Shown here in pieces: positions 1 through 7,887 of a DNA stretch of 9,030 bases. The stretch comes from Opitutia bacterium. Lineage in GTDB: Bacteria; Verrucomicrobiota; Verrucomicrobiia; Opitutales; Coraliomargaritaceae. The DNA lies in the NCBI GenBank assembly GCA_003503355.1, contig DOCS01000224.1, positions 1 through 9,030 on the forward strand. The letters are read 5' to 3'. The position numbers and the translations under genes were made by a program. Position 1 is the first letter of the stretch. Each line of letters begins with the position of its first letter. Below the pieces are notes generated by a model. The model was not told the DNA's origin. It ran no database searches and saw only the letters and a list, made by a program, of their open reading frames with translations.

Positions 1-142
1 CCCGCAGACGGGATTCAAGGCACGAAGGCACCAAGCAGTGGGAAACAGCGTGTTTGTGGGTGCGGTTGGTGCTGCGGCACTGGCGGAGCAGTGCCCTCCA
101 TGTATTGGTGCGTCGGCTGGAGGGAAACGCTCCGTCGTTTCC
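1..142. repeat. Structured gene-free element downstream of mrdA, candidate dispersed palindromic repeat
   Basis: This stretch follows the mrdA stop codon (minus-strand sense) and holds no recognisable gene. It is packed with short perfect inverted repeats: 28-34 pairs with 66-72 (GCACCAA/TTGGTGC), enclosing a smaller 43-47/51-55 stem; 76-82 pairs with 89-95 (GGCACTG/CAGTGCC, 6-nt loop); 123-129 pairs with 136-142 (GGAAACG/CGTTTCC, 6-nt loop). An alternative pairing joins 94-100 with 118-124 (CCCTCCA/TGGAGGG). TTGGTGC recurs at 105-111, and a small CCCG/CGGG stem lies at 1-12. The loops at 84-88 and 130-134 are complementary over 5 bases. No T-run follows the hairpin nearest mrdA, so it is not a classical intrinsic terminator. 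Structure is seen directly; the repeat identity is inference. The element may extend past the left edge. Confidence 0.5.
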
Positions 143-154
143 TCGCGCGTTCCA

Positions 155-2107
155 CTAGCGTGCGGTGGGAAAGCCGGCGCGCTCGGGGTATTTTTCGATA
201 AACTTGAGGAAGATATCTTTGGCCACCGGGCCGGCTGTCGAGCCGCCGTGGTAGGTGTGGCTGGCTTGAGTGCCCTCTACCATCACGGCCACCGCGATGC
301 GCGGTTTCTCGACCGGCGCGAAGCCGACGAACCAGGCGAGGTTCACGTCTTTGCCGTGCGCGCGAAAGTCGGCGGTACCGGTTTTGCCGGCGATGCGGAA
401 GTCGTCGATTTTGACCAGTCGGCCCGTGCCTTCGGGGCCGATGACACGTTCCATGCCTTCCCACAGCAGGCGTGTTTGCTCTGGTGTGAGGCCGATTGAT
501 TCGCCGCCGTGATTGACTTGCATCGCGTCTTCGCGGGCGAGTGCTTGCAGGGTTGGTTTGGTGCGTGTTTCGCCACGGGCGATGGAGGCGATCACGGTGG
601 CCATCTGCAGCGGTGTTTGTAATAGAAAGCCTTGCCCGATCGCGGTATTGGCGGTGTCGCCCGGGACCCAGCCGCCGCGGCCTTGGTCTTTTTTCCACTG
701 TTTAGAGGGCACCACTAGGCGGCTGGTTTCGAACGGCACTTCGATGCCGGTTTTTTGGTCGAGGCCGAAGCGTTTGGCTTCAGCGCTGAGGATGTCGATG
801 CCCATTTCGAGGCCTTCTCTGTAATAAAAGACATTGCAGCTGCCCTCAATCGCTTTGGGCAGATCGGTGGCGCCGTGACCATGGCGTGCGTGGCAGCGTT
901 TGAGACTGCGTCCGAGGCGGAAGATCCCGCGGCAGTCGTGCACGGAGTCGACGTCGATGGTGCCGTGGCGCATGCCTGCGATGGAGGTGATGAGCTTGAA
1001 GGTCGAGCCCGGCGGGTAGGAGAGTTGTAGGGCGCGGTTGAGCCATGCGCCGCGTTCGTTGATTTTGTCAAAAACTTTTCGTGGGATAAACGGGCTCAGG
1101 TCGTTGAGGTCGTAGGTAGGGTGGCTGACGAGGGTGAGGACTTCGCCAGACTGAATGTCGAGGGCAATGGCCGCTCCGGTACGTTCGCCAAGCGCCGTTT
1201 CCGCTGCCAGTTGCAGGTCCATGTCGATACTGGTGATCAGGTGCTTGCCCTGTTGCGGAGGGGTCATTTTAAGACGCGTGTCTTGAAAGCCGAGCGGATC
1301 GACGCGCCAGATTTCCATGCCTGTGGTGCCGGATAGGAACTCATTGAAGGAGCGTTCCAGGCCGGTCTTGCCTAGTTTGGTCTTAAAGGTGAAGGTCTTG
1401 ATGCCATCGTTGGGGATTTCGCTGGCGTCGGGATGTGTACTTTGCACGTAACCGAGGAGGTGGGCGGCCGCAGCGCCGTAGGGGTAGTAGCGTGCGGTGC
1501 CGGTATGAATTTGAATGGGGGAGTTGACCGGCAGTTGCTCGATCAGGCGAGCGTATTGATCGGGGCTGAGGTCTTGAGCGAGTGGCAGTGGCAGGAGTAG
1601 TTGCTCATTGAAGTGACGTATCAGCTTGCGCTGGGGAATCGTGTCGCTTCTGCCGCTGATGCGGTTGATTTTAGCTAGATAGTGGTCGACGACGTTTTGG
1701 CGTGCCACCCATTGCAGACGATTGTAATTCGGGTGCGGGGGGGATAGTGGGCGTACTGTTTCTGGGGTGTTTTGGTAGTCCTCTTTGATGCGGGCGCGTT
1801 CTGCGCGTATGATCTTAGAATACTCGCTGCGAAAGTCGGGGCGTAGGTCGTCCAGATAAGCTACGGCAGAGTAATGCGGGCGGTTGCCGACCAGTAGATT
1901 GCCGTTGCGATCGTAGATGTCGCCGCGCGGTCCTGGCTTCAAGATGCGGCGCTCTGTCTGGCGCTTTTCAATCTCTTGATATTCGCGAATGCCAATGAGT
2001 TGGCTCCAACCGAGTCCGACGATGAGCACTGCGCCGGCGATTAAGACGATCCAGAAGAAGAAGAGGATGCGCGGATTCTCCCTCTTGTGTACATCGTACT
2101 GGTTCAT
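155..2107 (-). CDS. mrdA: Penicillin-binding protein 2, peptidoglycan D,D-transpeptidase of the elongasome
   Basis: Class B penicillin-binding protein of 650 residues, close to the usual 600-650 for PBP2. It cross-links lateral-wall peptidoglycan in the periplasm, normally together with RodA and under MreC control. Visible are a short cytoplasmic N-terminus, one membrane anchor (about residues 13-33), the conserved pedestal/dimerisation motif around 58-70 ([12 protein letters not shown]), and the transpeptidase domain from about 290 to the end. All three active-site motifs are intact: SxxK as S368-T-F-K371 (PPGSTFKL), SxN as S423-C-N425, and KTG as K575-T-G577. The C392/C405-H-G-H-G segment before the SxN motif is typical of the family. 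The ATG overlaps the mreD stop as ATGA (2107-2104), so translation is probably coupled; no Shine-Dalgarno is visible. It is the last gene of the operon inside the window. MrdA is preferred over the division homologue FtsI because of the mre context. Confidence 0.95.
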   Translation of the reverse strand: MNQYDVHKRENPRILFFFWIVLIAGAVLIVGLGWSQLIGIREYQEIEKRQTERRILKPGPRGDIYDRNGNLLVGNRPHYSAVAYLDDLRPDFRSEYSKIIRAERARIKEDYQNTPETVRPLSPPHPNYNRLQWVARQNVVDHYLAKINRISGRSDTIPQRKLIRHFNEQLLLPLPLAQDLSPDQYARLIEQLPVNSPIQIHTGTARYYPYGAAAAHLLGYVQSTHPDASEIPNDGIKTFTFKTKLGKTGLERSFNEFLSGTTGMEIWRVDPLGFQDTRLKMTPPQQGKHLITSIDMDLQLAAETALGERTGAAIALDIQSGEVLTLVSHPTYDLNDLSPFIPRKVFDKINERGAWLNRALQLSYPPGSTFKLITSIAGMRHGTIDVDSVHDCRGIFRLGRSLKRCHARHGHGATDLPKAIEGSCNVFYYREGLEMGIDILSAEAKRFGLDQKTGIEVPFETSRLVVPSKQWKKDQGRGGWVPGDTANTAIGQGFLLQTPLQMATVIASIARGETRTKPTLQALAREDAMQVNHGGESIGLTPEQTRLLWEGMERVIGPEGTGRLVKIDDFRIAGKTGTADFRAHGKDVNLAWFVGFAPVEKPRIAVAVMVEGTQASHTYHGGSTAGPVAKDIFLKFIEKYPERAGFPTAR

Positions 2108-2634
2108 AGCGTGGGAAAGTCGTCGGGTTCGGTGGCGACGTGGCAGAGCTCGAACAGTAAGCGTTCGAGATTAAAAAACCAAGGCGCGACCACCAGTAAA
2201 GCGGCATGTGAGAGCAGGGTCGTGAGTAATACCTGCAGCCAAAAGGCAGGTATCGCAAAGTGCTGGATGCCAGTGGCGATGGTGATCAGCGCGATGCAAC
2301 TGAGGTTGGCGGCATGTGCGAGCAGGGTCGGGTGATAGTTGCTCTCTGAGCGGAAGCGGATGCGTGCCAAGGAGATGAGCGTTCCCAGGAGCAGAAACGC
2401 GCAAGTGAAGAGTCCGAAGGGCGCGGGCAAGGATGCATCGACCCACAGTCCTGAGATGAGCATGCAGGCGGTCAAAGAGCGGTGGTGTAGGTAAAGTGCA
2501 GGGAGCACGATCATCGGGCCTAAGAGTACCACATACAAGCAAAGCGCCGCTAGGCTGGAGTTGACCAACGAGCTAAGGAAGAGAAGCAAGGCATTCGCGC
2601 CGAAGAGGATGATGATGCGCGGATCAAGGAGCAT
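2104..2634 (-). CDS. mreD: Rod shape-determining protein MreD, membrane component
   Basis: Small hydrophobic protein of 176 residues, matching the usual 160-180 for MreD. Several hydrophobic helices can be seen, roughly at 7-27, 28-48, 52-64, 72-92, 104-124 and 127-150, as expected for an inner-membrane elongasome subunit linking MreC and PBP2/RodA to MreB filaments. The segment around 59-76, with G62, D66 and P72-F-G, resembles the most conserved MreD stretch. MreD sequences diverge strongly, so the call rests mainly on size, topology and position between mreC and mrdA. Its ATG lies 11 bases inside the end of mreC, and its TGA shares bases with the mrdA start codon (ATGA). No Shine-Dalgarno precedes the start, which supports translational coupling. 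The C-terminus ends in a short acidic tail after the last helix. Confidence 0.85.
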   Translation of the reverse strand: MLLDPRIIILFGANALLLFLSSLVNSSLAALCLYVVLLGPMIVLPALYLHHRSLTACMLISGLWVDASLPAPFGLFTCAFLLLGTLISLARIRFRSESNYHPTLLAHAANLSCIALITIATGIQHFAIPAFWLQVLLTTLLSHAALLVVAPWFFNLERLLFELCHVATEPDDFPTL

Positions 2635-3475
2635 CGCGGTCGGAATTCAGTGGGTTGAGCGGTATGAGGACTGACACTTCATTGAGGCTGAGCAGGCGCT
2701 CATCCAGCTGTACCGTGCCGGCTTGGAAGATGCCACTGCTGCCGGGGTCGAGCCAGCTGACATGGCCGATCGTGAGGCCCGGTGGAAAAGTGCCGCCTAG
2801 GCGGGTGGATACCAGGCGCAGTGGTTGCTGTGTATTGGCGGTCAGGTCTTGCGGTGCATCGCTGACTTCGCCGGTCGGGCTACCGAAGCCACTCTGTGCG
2901 ACCCCTTGGTAGACGACTGGGCGGCCGTCGTTCTCAAAGCTCGCGGCCATGCGGAACATCGGGCTGGTGACCAGCTCGATGCGGCTGGTAAAGGCGTTGA
3001 CTTCGACCACGCGGCCCACCACGCCGCCCGAAAAGATGACCGCAGCGCCGACTGTGATCCCATAGTCTTGGCCTTTGCGGATCATGATCTGTTGCCACCA
3101 AGCGCTGAGGTCGCGGCGGATCACACGAGCGACCTCGTAGCGAAACTCGCGACGACTGGGGAGTGTTAGAATTGATTCGAGCCGTGTGACTTCGCTCTCG
3201 AGCGCTTGGTTACGTTGGTCGAGTAGTTGATAAAAAGCCTTTTGGCGGGCGAGTTGCTGACCTGCTTGAATCAGCTCAATTTTGGAATGGCTGCGCCGCG
3301 CCCAGAAGCCTTCGAGGTCGTCCAGGTAGGACGACGCAATCCATGCCGGTGCTTGGAATTCGGTAAAGCTAGCGCGAAGGAAGGATTTGGCGACCGCGGG
3401 CAGTATCCACCAAGCAGCCAGAAAGAGGCCTAAGGCGACTATCGGTTTGTATTTATCGAGGCGTAATTTCGCCAC
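2624..3475 (-). CDS. mreC: Rod shape-determining protein MreC, periplasmic elongasome scaffold
   Basis: Protein of 283 residues, normal for MreC. One N-terminal membrane segment (about 11-27) is followed by a probable coiled coil (about 58-103) and the periplasmic beta-rich domain (about 110-272). Family hallmarks are visible: an R..W.....I.KG..YGI.VG..VI pattern (121-147), the GGVVGRVVEV...SRIELVTSP stretch (150-172), and LGGTFPPGLTIGHV (226-239) near the C-terminus. MreC activates PBP2 and bridges it to MreB/MreD. The start is GTG at 3475, 9 bases after the mreB stop; no ATG lies nearby in frame, and the protein begins MAKLRLDKYKP as expected just before the membrane segment. Only a minimal AGG, overlapping the mreB stop codon, sits 8 bases before the start, so coupling to mreB is likely. 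The 3' end overlaps mreD by 11 bases. Confidence 0.93.
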   Translation of the reverse strand: MAKLRLDKYKPIVALGLFLAAWWILPAVAKSFLRASFTEFQAPAWIASSYLDDLEGFWARRSHSKIELIQAGQQLARQKAFYQLLDQRNQALESEVTRLESILTLPSRREFRYEVARVIRRDLSAWWQQIMIRKGQDYGITVGAAVIFSGGVVGRVVEVNAFTSRIELVTSPMFRMAASFENDGRPVVYQGVAQSGFGSPTGEVSDAPQDLTANTQQPLRLVSTRLGGTFPPGLTIGHVSWLDPGSSGIFQAGTVQLDERLLSLNEVSVLIPLNPLNSDRDAP

Positions 3476-3484
3476 GTGCAGCGC

Positions 3485-4507
3485 CTAGCTTTTAGGGGTT
3501 CCCGTGAGGTCTTTCAATAAGAAGGCGAGCTCCTCCAAGACCATACCGGTGCCGTTTGCGACCGCGCTGAGCGGATCCTCCGCAATGATCACGGGCAGTC
3601 CGGTGGCATCGCTCAACAACTGATCGAGGCCGCGGATCATGGCACCACCACCGGCGAGGACGAATCCACGGTCAATGAGGTCGGCGGAAAGTTCCGGTGG
3701 GCAGCGCTCCAGTGCGTTGCGAACCATTTCGACGATCGACGACATGGTGTCCGCAAGTGCATCGCGGATTTCCTGAGAGGCGATGGTGATGGTTTTCGGC
3801 AGTCCGGCGACCGAATCTCGGCCGCGCACTTGCATGGAAATTTCTTCCTCCAGTGGAAATGCCGAGCCGACGCGAATTTTAATCTCTTCCGCGGTGCGTT
3901 CGCCGATCATTAAATTGTAGGCGCGTTTCATGTAGTTGATGATCGCACTATCGATTTCATCACCACCGACGCGGATGCTTTTAGTGTAAACCACACCGGC
4001 AAGGGAAATAATCGCGACCTCAGTGGTGCCACCGCCGATGTCTACGATCATGTTGGCGGCAGGCTCGTCAATCGGTAGGCCGACGCCGATCGCCGCTGCC
4101 ATTGGCTCTGCGAGCAGTACCACATCACGGGCGCCGGCACGAATCGCCGAATCTTTGACCGCACGGCGCTCGACTTCGGTGATGCCGGAGGGCACTGCGA
4201 CGACAATGCGTGGTGCCACAAAAGTATTGGTGCGGTTTACTTTTTTGATGAAATACCGGAGCATGGCTTCGGTGATTTCGAAATCTGCGATCACGCCGTC
4301 CTTCATCGGGCGGATGGCGGTAATATTTCCCGGGGTGCGCCCGAGCATTTTCTTCGCATCCGAACCCACCGCACAGACCTTCTTAGTCGATGTGTAGATG
4401 GCGACCACACTCGGTTCGCGCAGCACGATGCCTTTGTCTTTTGCAAATACGAGCGTGTTTGCAGTTCCTAAGTCGATGCCGATGTCGTTGGAGAGAAGGC
4501 CTAGCAC
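3485..4507 (-). CDS. mreB: Actin-like cell-shape protein MreB
   Basis: Bacterial actin homologue of 340 residues, the standard MreB length. It polymerises with ATP under the inner membrane and positions the elongasome (MreC, MreD, PBP2, RodA). Nucleotide-binding motifs are all present: phosphate 1 at 8-18 ([11 protein letters not shown]), phosphate 2 at 156-165 ([10 protein letters not shown]), the [10 protein letters not shown] segment at 132-141 with E134, and the adenosine motif GGGAMIRG at 286-293. The short hydrophobic N-terminus ([10 protein letters not shown]) is a typical membrane-contacting start. The start codon is GTG at 4507; an in-frame stop at 4520-4522 excludes any upstream start. 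No Shine-Dalgarno is seen (the preceding bases read AATCTCCAATACAC). It is the first gene of the operon and is divergent from acnB. Codon use looks like that of its neighbours. Confidence 0.98.
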   Translation of the reverse strand: MLGLLSNDIGIDLGTANTLVFAKDKGIVLREPSVVAIYTSTKKVCAVGSDAKKMLGRTPGNITAIRPMKDGVIADFEITEAMLRYFIKKVNRTNTFVAPRIVVAVPSGITEVERRAVKDSAIRAGARDVVLLAEPMAAAIGVGLPIDEPAANMIVDIGGGTTEVAIISLAGVVYTKSIRVGGDEIDSAIINYMKRAYNLMIGERTAEEIKIRVGSAFPLEEEISMQVRGRDSVAGLPKTITIASQEIRDALADTMSSIVEMVRNALERCPPELSADLIDRGFVLAGGGAMIRGLDQLLSDATGLPVIIAEDPLSAVANGTGMVLEELAFLLKDLTGTPKS

Positions 4508-4558
4508 GTGTATTGGAGATTAAATGGCGATTACTTTTGAGTGAAGAAGTCGACAGTG

Positions 4559-4587
4559 TTTCTCACTTGGAAGCTTTTGAATGTCAA
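4559..4587 (-). promoter_or_regulatory. Candidate sigma-70-like promoter for the mre operon
   Basis: On the minus strand a perfect -35 hexamer TTGACA (4587-4582) is followed after 17 bases by GAGAAA (4564-4559), which matches the -10 consensus at only three of six positions. Transcription would start near 4553, giving a leader of about 45 bases before the mreB GTG. The -35 is strong and the -10 poor, so this is a tentative call. A second candidate with a perfect -10 lies further upstream at 4809-4814. Confidence 0.35.
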
Positions 4588-4779
4588 ATTATTACCACGT
4601 CGCTTGTTGGCAATTCGCGGGTCGGCGATTAGCTGGCGGCGTTGTCCATTCTCATGATACGCGATTTTAGCAATCGAGGCGGGGTTTGGCTCGAATCTGA
4701 AGGCGTTGTATTCAGGCCAAAAAGCTTGGGCCCGCGCTGTCTAATGGAAAAGCGAAATCGGGAAGTGCCAAAAATCTGC

Positions 4780-4820
4780 TTGTAAAGGGTAAGCTTCAGG
4801 GGGCATATATTATAGCATTT
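4780..4820 (+). promoter_or_regulatory. Candidate acnB promoter region abutting the start codon
   Basis: The plus strand carries TTGTAA (4780-4785) and the AT-rich run CATATATTATAG (4804-4815). Possible -10 elements are CATATA (4804-4809, 18-base spacer), TATATT (4806-4811) and TATTAT (4808-4813). With the last one, transcription would begin about at the ATG (4821), giving a leaderless or nearly leaderless mRNA. The only purine-rich Shine-Dalgarno-like stretch, AGGGGG (4798-4803), is 17 bases from the ATG, too far for normal use. The exact hexamers cannot be decided by eye. Confidence 0.4.
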
Positions 4821-4837
4821 ATGGACATTTATAACGA
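4809..4837 (-). promoter_or_regulatory. Candidate distal minus-strand promoter with consensus TATAAT
   Basis: Read on the minus strand, 4814-4809 is a perfect TATAAT. The hexamer 17 bases upstream, TCGTTA (4837-4832), is a weak -35 lying inside the first codons of acnB. A transcript from here would run toward mreB with a leader of about 295 bases. It occupies the same AT-rich block as the presumed acnB promoter, so the two directions could compete. An AT-rich block can produce this hexamer by chance. Confidence 0.25.
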
Positions 4838-7589
4838 CTATTTGAAGGAAATCGACGAACGTAAAGGCCAAGGGTTAAACCCAAAGCCGATCGACGGTGC
4901 GGAATTGTTAGCTGAAATTATTGCCCAGATCAAAGATCTTGCGAGCGAGCACCGCAAAGACTCGCTCAACTTCTTTATTTATAACACGTTGCCGGGGACC
5001 ACTAGCGCTGCGGGAGTGAAAGCTGCGTTTTTGAAGGAGATCATTCTCGGCGAGTCGGTGGTTGAAGAAATTACGCCGACCTTTGCCTTTGAGTTGCTGT
5101 CGCACATGAAGGGCGGCCCCTCCGTTGAGGTGCTGCTAGATTTGGCTTTGGGAGAGGAGGCAGGGGGCGCACGCGCTGCCGCAGATGTGCTCAAAACCCA
5201 GGTGTTCCTCTACGATGCAGATACCGATCGCCTCGCAGCCGCCTACAAGGCGGGCAATGCAATCGCCACAGAGGTTTTGCACAGCTATGCTCAGGCTGAA
5301 TTTTTTACCAAGCTCCCAGAGGCCGAAGTGGTCATTGAGGTGGTTACCTACATCGCAGGCGAAGGCGATATCTCCACTGACTTGCTCTCTCCTGGCAATC
5401 AGGCGCACTCACGCGCCGACCGCGAACTGCATGGTAAGTGCATGATCTCTGAGGATGCCCAAGCTGAAATCCAAGCATTGCAGCAGGCGCATCCCAGTAA
5501 GCGGGTGATGCTGATCGCTGAAAAGGGTACCATGGGTGTGGGCTCCTCTCGCATGTCAGGGGTCAATAACGTTGCGCTGTGGACAGGTAAGCAGGCCAGC
5601 CCCTACGTGCCATTTGTCAATATTGCGCCAATTATCGCAGGCACGAACGGCATCTCCCCCATCTTTTTGACCACCGTCGGCGTCACTGGCGGTATCGGAA
5701 TTGACCTGAAGAATTGGGTTAAAAAGCTGGATGCAGCAGGGAATCCAGTCCTGGACGAGAATGGTGACCCCATTCTGGAGCAGGCGTACTCGGTCGAGAC
5801 CGGCACCGTTCTAACTATTAACACGCAGCAGAAGAAGCTGTACAAGGGGGATCAAGAGCTGGTTGACCTGTCGTCTGCCCTGACGCCTCAGAAAGTCGAA
5901 TTCATCAAGGCTCAAGGCTCCTATGCGATTGTGTTTGGTAAAAAGCTTCAGAGCTTTGCCGCCCAAGCACTTGGTGTCGATTTAGAGCCGGTCTATGCCA
6001 CTTCCAAGGAGGTGTCGCATGCTGGCCAAGGCCTGACCGCGGTGGAAAAGATTTTCAATGAGAACGCAGTCGGCGTGACCGAAGGAGTGGTATTGCACGC
6101 TGGGTCCGATGCGCGCGTGAGGGCGAACATTGTTGGCTCTCAGGACACGACTGGCCTGATGACGTCTCAAGAGTTGGAGTCGATGGCTGCAACTGTCATC
6201 TCGCCAACAGTGGATGGTGCGTATCAGTCCGGCTGCCACACCGCGTCTGTCTGGGATAAGAAAGCACAGGCTAACATTCCTCGACTCATGCAGTTCATGC
6301 ATAAGTTCGGCCTGATCACGGCGCGTGATCCGAAGGGCAAATATCACGCCATGACGGACGTGATTCACAAGGTGTTGAATGACCTGACAGTGGACGAATG
6401 GGCGATCATCATTGGCGGAGATTCGCATACCCGCATGTCCAAGGGCGTGGCTTTTGGAGCGGATTCCGGCACCGTTGCCCTCGCGCTCGCGACCGGTGAA
6501 GCAACGATGCCCATTCCTGAGTCGGTCAAGGTCACCTTCAAGGGCGACCTCAAGGACCACATGGATTTCCGCGACGTGGTACACGCGACCCAGGCTCAAA
6601 TGTTGAAGAAGTTCGGCGACAATGTGTTCCAGGGCCGGGTCATTGAAGTCCACATTGGCACGCTGCCTGCCGACCAAGCGTTTACTTTTACCGACTGGAC
6701 CGCGGAAATGAAGGCGAAGGCCTCCATCTGTATTTCTCAAGATGATACGCTGATCGAATCACTGGAGGTCGCCAAAAGCCGAATTCAGATCATGATTCAG
6801 AAGGGCATGGACAACGATGGGCAGGTCTTACAGGGCCTGATCAACATCGCGGACCAACGCATTACGGATATTCGTTCAGGCGCGAAACCGGCGCTCATGC
6901 CGGATGCCAACGCCAAGTATTCTGCCGAGTTTGTAGTTGATCTGGACCAAGTTGTGCAGCCGATGATCGCTGACCCGGACGTGAACAATGAGGAAGTTTC
7001 AAAGCGCTACACGCACGATACGATTCGCGAACTCTCTTACTATAAGGGAGCGAAGGCAGTCGACCTTGGCTTTGTCGGTTCCTGCATGGTTCACAAGGGC
7101 GACCTTAAAATTGTCTCTCAGATGCTGCGGAACCTCGAAGCGCAGCAAGGTAAAGTGGAGTTTCATGCGCCGCTCGTCGTCGCCGCGCCGACTTATAACA
7201 TCATTGATGAGCTCAAGGATGAGGGCGATTGGGAACTATTGAAGAAGTATTCCGGTTTCGAATTCGATGATAATGCCCCTAAGGATGCGGCGCGCACCGA
7301 ATACGAAAACATGATGTATCTGGAGCGTCCTGGTTGTAATCTTTGCATGGGTAACCAAGAGAAGGCAGCCAGAGGTGATACTGTGATGGCCACTTCGACT
7401 CGGCTCTTCCAAGGGCGCGTTGTGGAGGATTCCGATCGCAAGAAGGGTGAGTCGCTGCTCGCTTCGACTCCGGTTGTCGTCCTTTCGGCAATCCTTGGGC
7501 GTACTCCAACTCTCGATGAGTATAAGGCGGCAGTGGAGGGCATTAACCTGACAAAGTTTGCCCCTCCTACGGGAGCTTTGAGCCGCTAG
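4821..7589 (+). CDS. acnB: Aconitase B (aconitate hydratase / 2-methylisocitrate dehydratase)
   Basis: Cytoplasmic [4Fe-4S] enzyme isomerising citrate and isocitrate through cis-aconitate in the TCA cycle; AcnB family members often also act on 2-methylisocitrate. At 922 residues it is longer than the roughly 865 of proteobacterial AcnB. The N-terminal HEAT-like helical domain (about 1-160) is followed by the swivel domain with GVGSSRMSGVNN (239-250) and then the catalytic domains. Conserved motifs include GSQDTTG (439-445), the GCHTA segment (471-475), GGDSHTR (532-538) and TSTR (858-861). Cluster cysteines are C755 (GSCM), C839 and C842 (PGCNLCMGN), all present. Compared with the Escherichia coli protein as I remember it, extra residues appear near 300-345 and 800-832, and the C-terminal tail is shorter. 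The ATG at 4821 fits the expected N-terminus. A strong terminator lies 25 bases downstream, so acnB is probably monocistronic. Confidence 0.96.
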   Translation: MDIYNDYLKEIDERKGQGLNPKPIDGAELLAEIIAQIKDLASEHRKDSLNFFIYNTLPGTTSAAGVKAAFLKEIILGESVVEEITPTFAFELLSHMKGGPSVEVLLDLALGEEAGGARAAADVLKTQVFLYDADTDRLAAAYKAGNAIATEVLHSYAQAEFFTKLPEAEVVIEVVTYIAGEGDISTDLLSPGNQAHSRADRELHGKCMISEDAQAEIQALQQAHPSKRVMLIAEKGTMGVGSSRMSGVNNVALWTGKQASPYVPFVNIAPIIAGTNGISPIFLTTVGVTGGIGIDLKNWVKKLDAAGNPVLDENGDPILEQAYSVETGTVLTINTQQKKLYKGDQELVDLSSALTPQKVEFIKAQGSYAIVFGKKLQSFAAQALGVDLEPVYATSKEVSHAGQGLTAVEKIFNENAVGVTEGVVLHAGSDARVRANIVGSQDTTGLMTSQELESMAATVISPTVDGAYQSGCHTASVWDKKAQANIPRLMQFMHKFGLITARDPKGKYHAMTDVIHKVLNDLTVDEWAIIIGGDSHTRMSKGVAFGADSGTVALALATGEATMPIPESVKVTFKGDLKDHMDFRDVVHATQAQMLKKFGDNVFQGRVIEVHIGTLPADQAFTFTDWTAEMKAKASICISQDDTLIESLEVAKSRIQIMIQKGMDNDGQVLQGLINIADQRITDIRSGAKPALMPDANAKYSAEFVVDLDQVVQPMIADPDVNNEEVSKRYTHDTIRELSYYKGAKAVDLGFVGSCMVHKGDLKIVSQMLRNLEAQQGKVEFHAPLVVAAPTYNIIDELKDEGDWELLKKYSGFEFDDNAPKDAARTEYENMMYLERPGCNLCMGNQEKAARGDTVMATSTRLFQGRVVEDSDRKKGESLLASTPVVVLSAILGRTPTLDEYKAAVEGINLTKFAPPTGALSR

Positions 7590-7614
7590 ACATTTTAGCC
7601 GATAGTAACTAAGC

Positions 7615-7658
7615 AAAAAGCTCAGGAAGCGAGTCCTCTCGTCCTCCTGAGCTTTTTT
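7615..7658 (+). terminator. Intrinsic terminator of acnB
   Basis: A perfect 13-bp inverted repeat, AAAAAGCTCAGGA (7615-7627) with TCCTGAGCTTTTT (7645-7657), ends in a run of six T (7653-7658), 25 bases after the acnB stop. The 17-nt loop can itself form a small hairpin, CGAG (7630-7633) with CTCG (7638-7641) around TCCT. Because the outer stem begins with five A, the minus strand also ends in a T-run, so it could stop transcripts coming from the phosphatase gene as well. Confidence 0.92.
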
Positions 7659-7887
7659 CGTTTGATTAAACTGCGTTGGTTCGCTTCCGGTGTCGCTTGC
7701 GGGCTTTGGGGCATTGCTGCCGAATCGCTTCACGACCTTCGCTGTGTCATGTCAGCAATTGGGCGGCCTGTCGCTGTCGCATTATCTGCCCACCCTGCGC
7801 GCGCGCTTGATTCGGTCAGCGTATTGTCGCATGGGTGGTGCCGTCTGTGGTGCGGCAGCGCGTGGCATCGTGCGGGAGGTTTGCTGC

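Larger units (their letters stand above)
4508..4820. other. Divergent intergenic region between mreB and acnB
   Basis: This 313-base spacer separates the two oppositely directed genes and should hold promoters for both. The left half has a consensus TTGACA on the minus strand (4587-4582). The right end has an AT-rich block, CATATATTATAGC (4804-4816), directly before the acnB ATG. Weak stems are visible, for example 4662-4666/4672-4676 (CGATT/AATCG) and 4697-4701/4711-4715 (CTGAA/TTCAG), but none is convincing as a riboswitch or terminator. The short open frames here match no family I know and extend into flanking genes. Confidence 0.6.

Noticed and set aside
15..101. A 28-codon minus-strand open frame (ATG at 101-99, TGA at 17-15) lying across the structured element.
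   Set aside because: No Shine-Dalgarno, proline-rich low-information composition, and it coincides with the inverted repeats; it is most likely a chance translation of the element. The longer frame running through it overlaps mrdA out of frame.
123..142. The hairpin 12 bases after the mrdA stop as an intrinsic terminator.
   Set aside because: On the minus strand the stem is followed by CTCCAGCC with no T-run, so it lacks the second half of an intrinsic terminator.
1737..1743. A run of seven G (C on the coding strand) inside mrdA, considered as a phase-variable slippage site.
   Set aside because: The run encodes proline codons in an intact frame, is short for phase variation, and switching off an elongation transpeptidase would be harmful; a chance run is more likely.
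4629..4871. An 80-codon minus-strand frame starting inside acnB and crossing the intergenic region.
   Set aside because: Its start lies within the acnB coding sequence, the product has no family resemblance, and no ribosome-binding signal is visible.
5982..6740. A 252-codon open frame on the minus strand antisense to acnB.
   Set aside because: It lies wholly inside the well-supported acnB gene, resembles no known family, and long antisense frames are common opposite GC-rich coding sequence.
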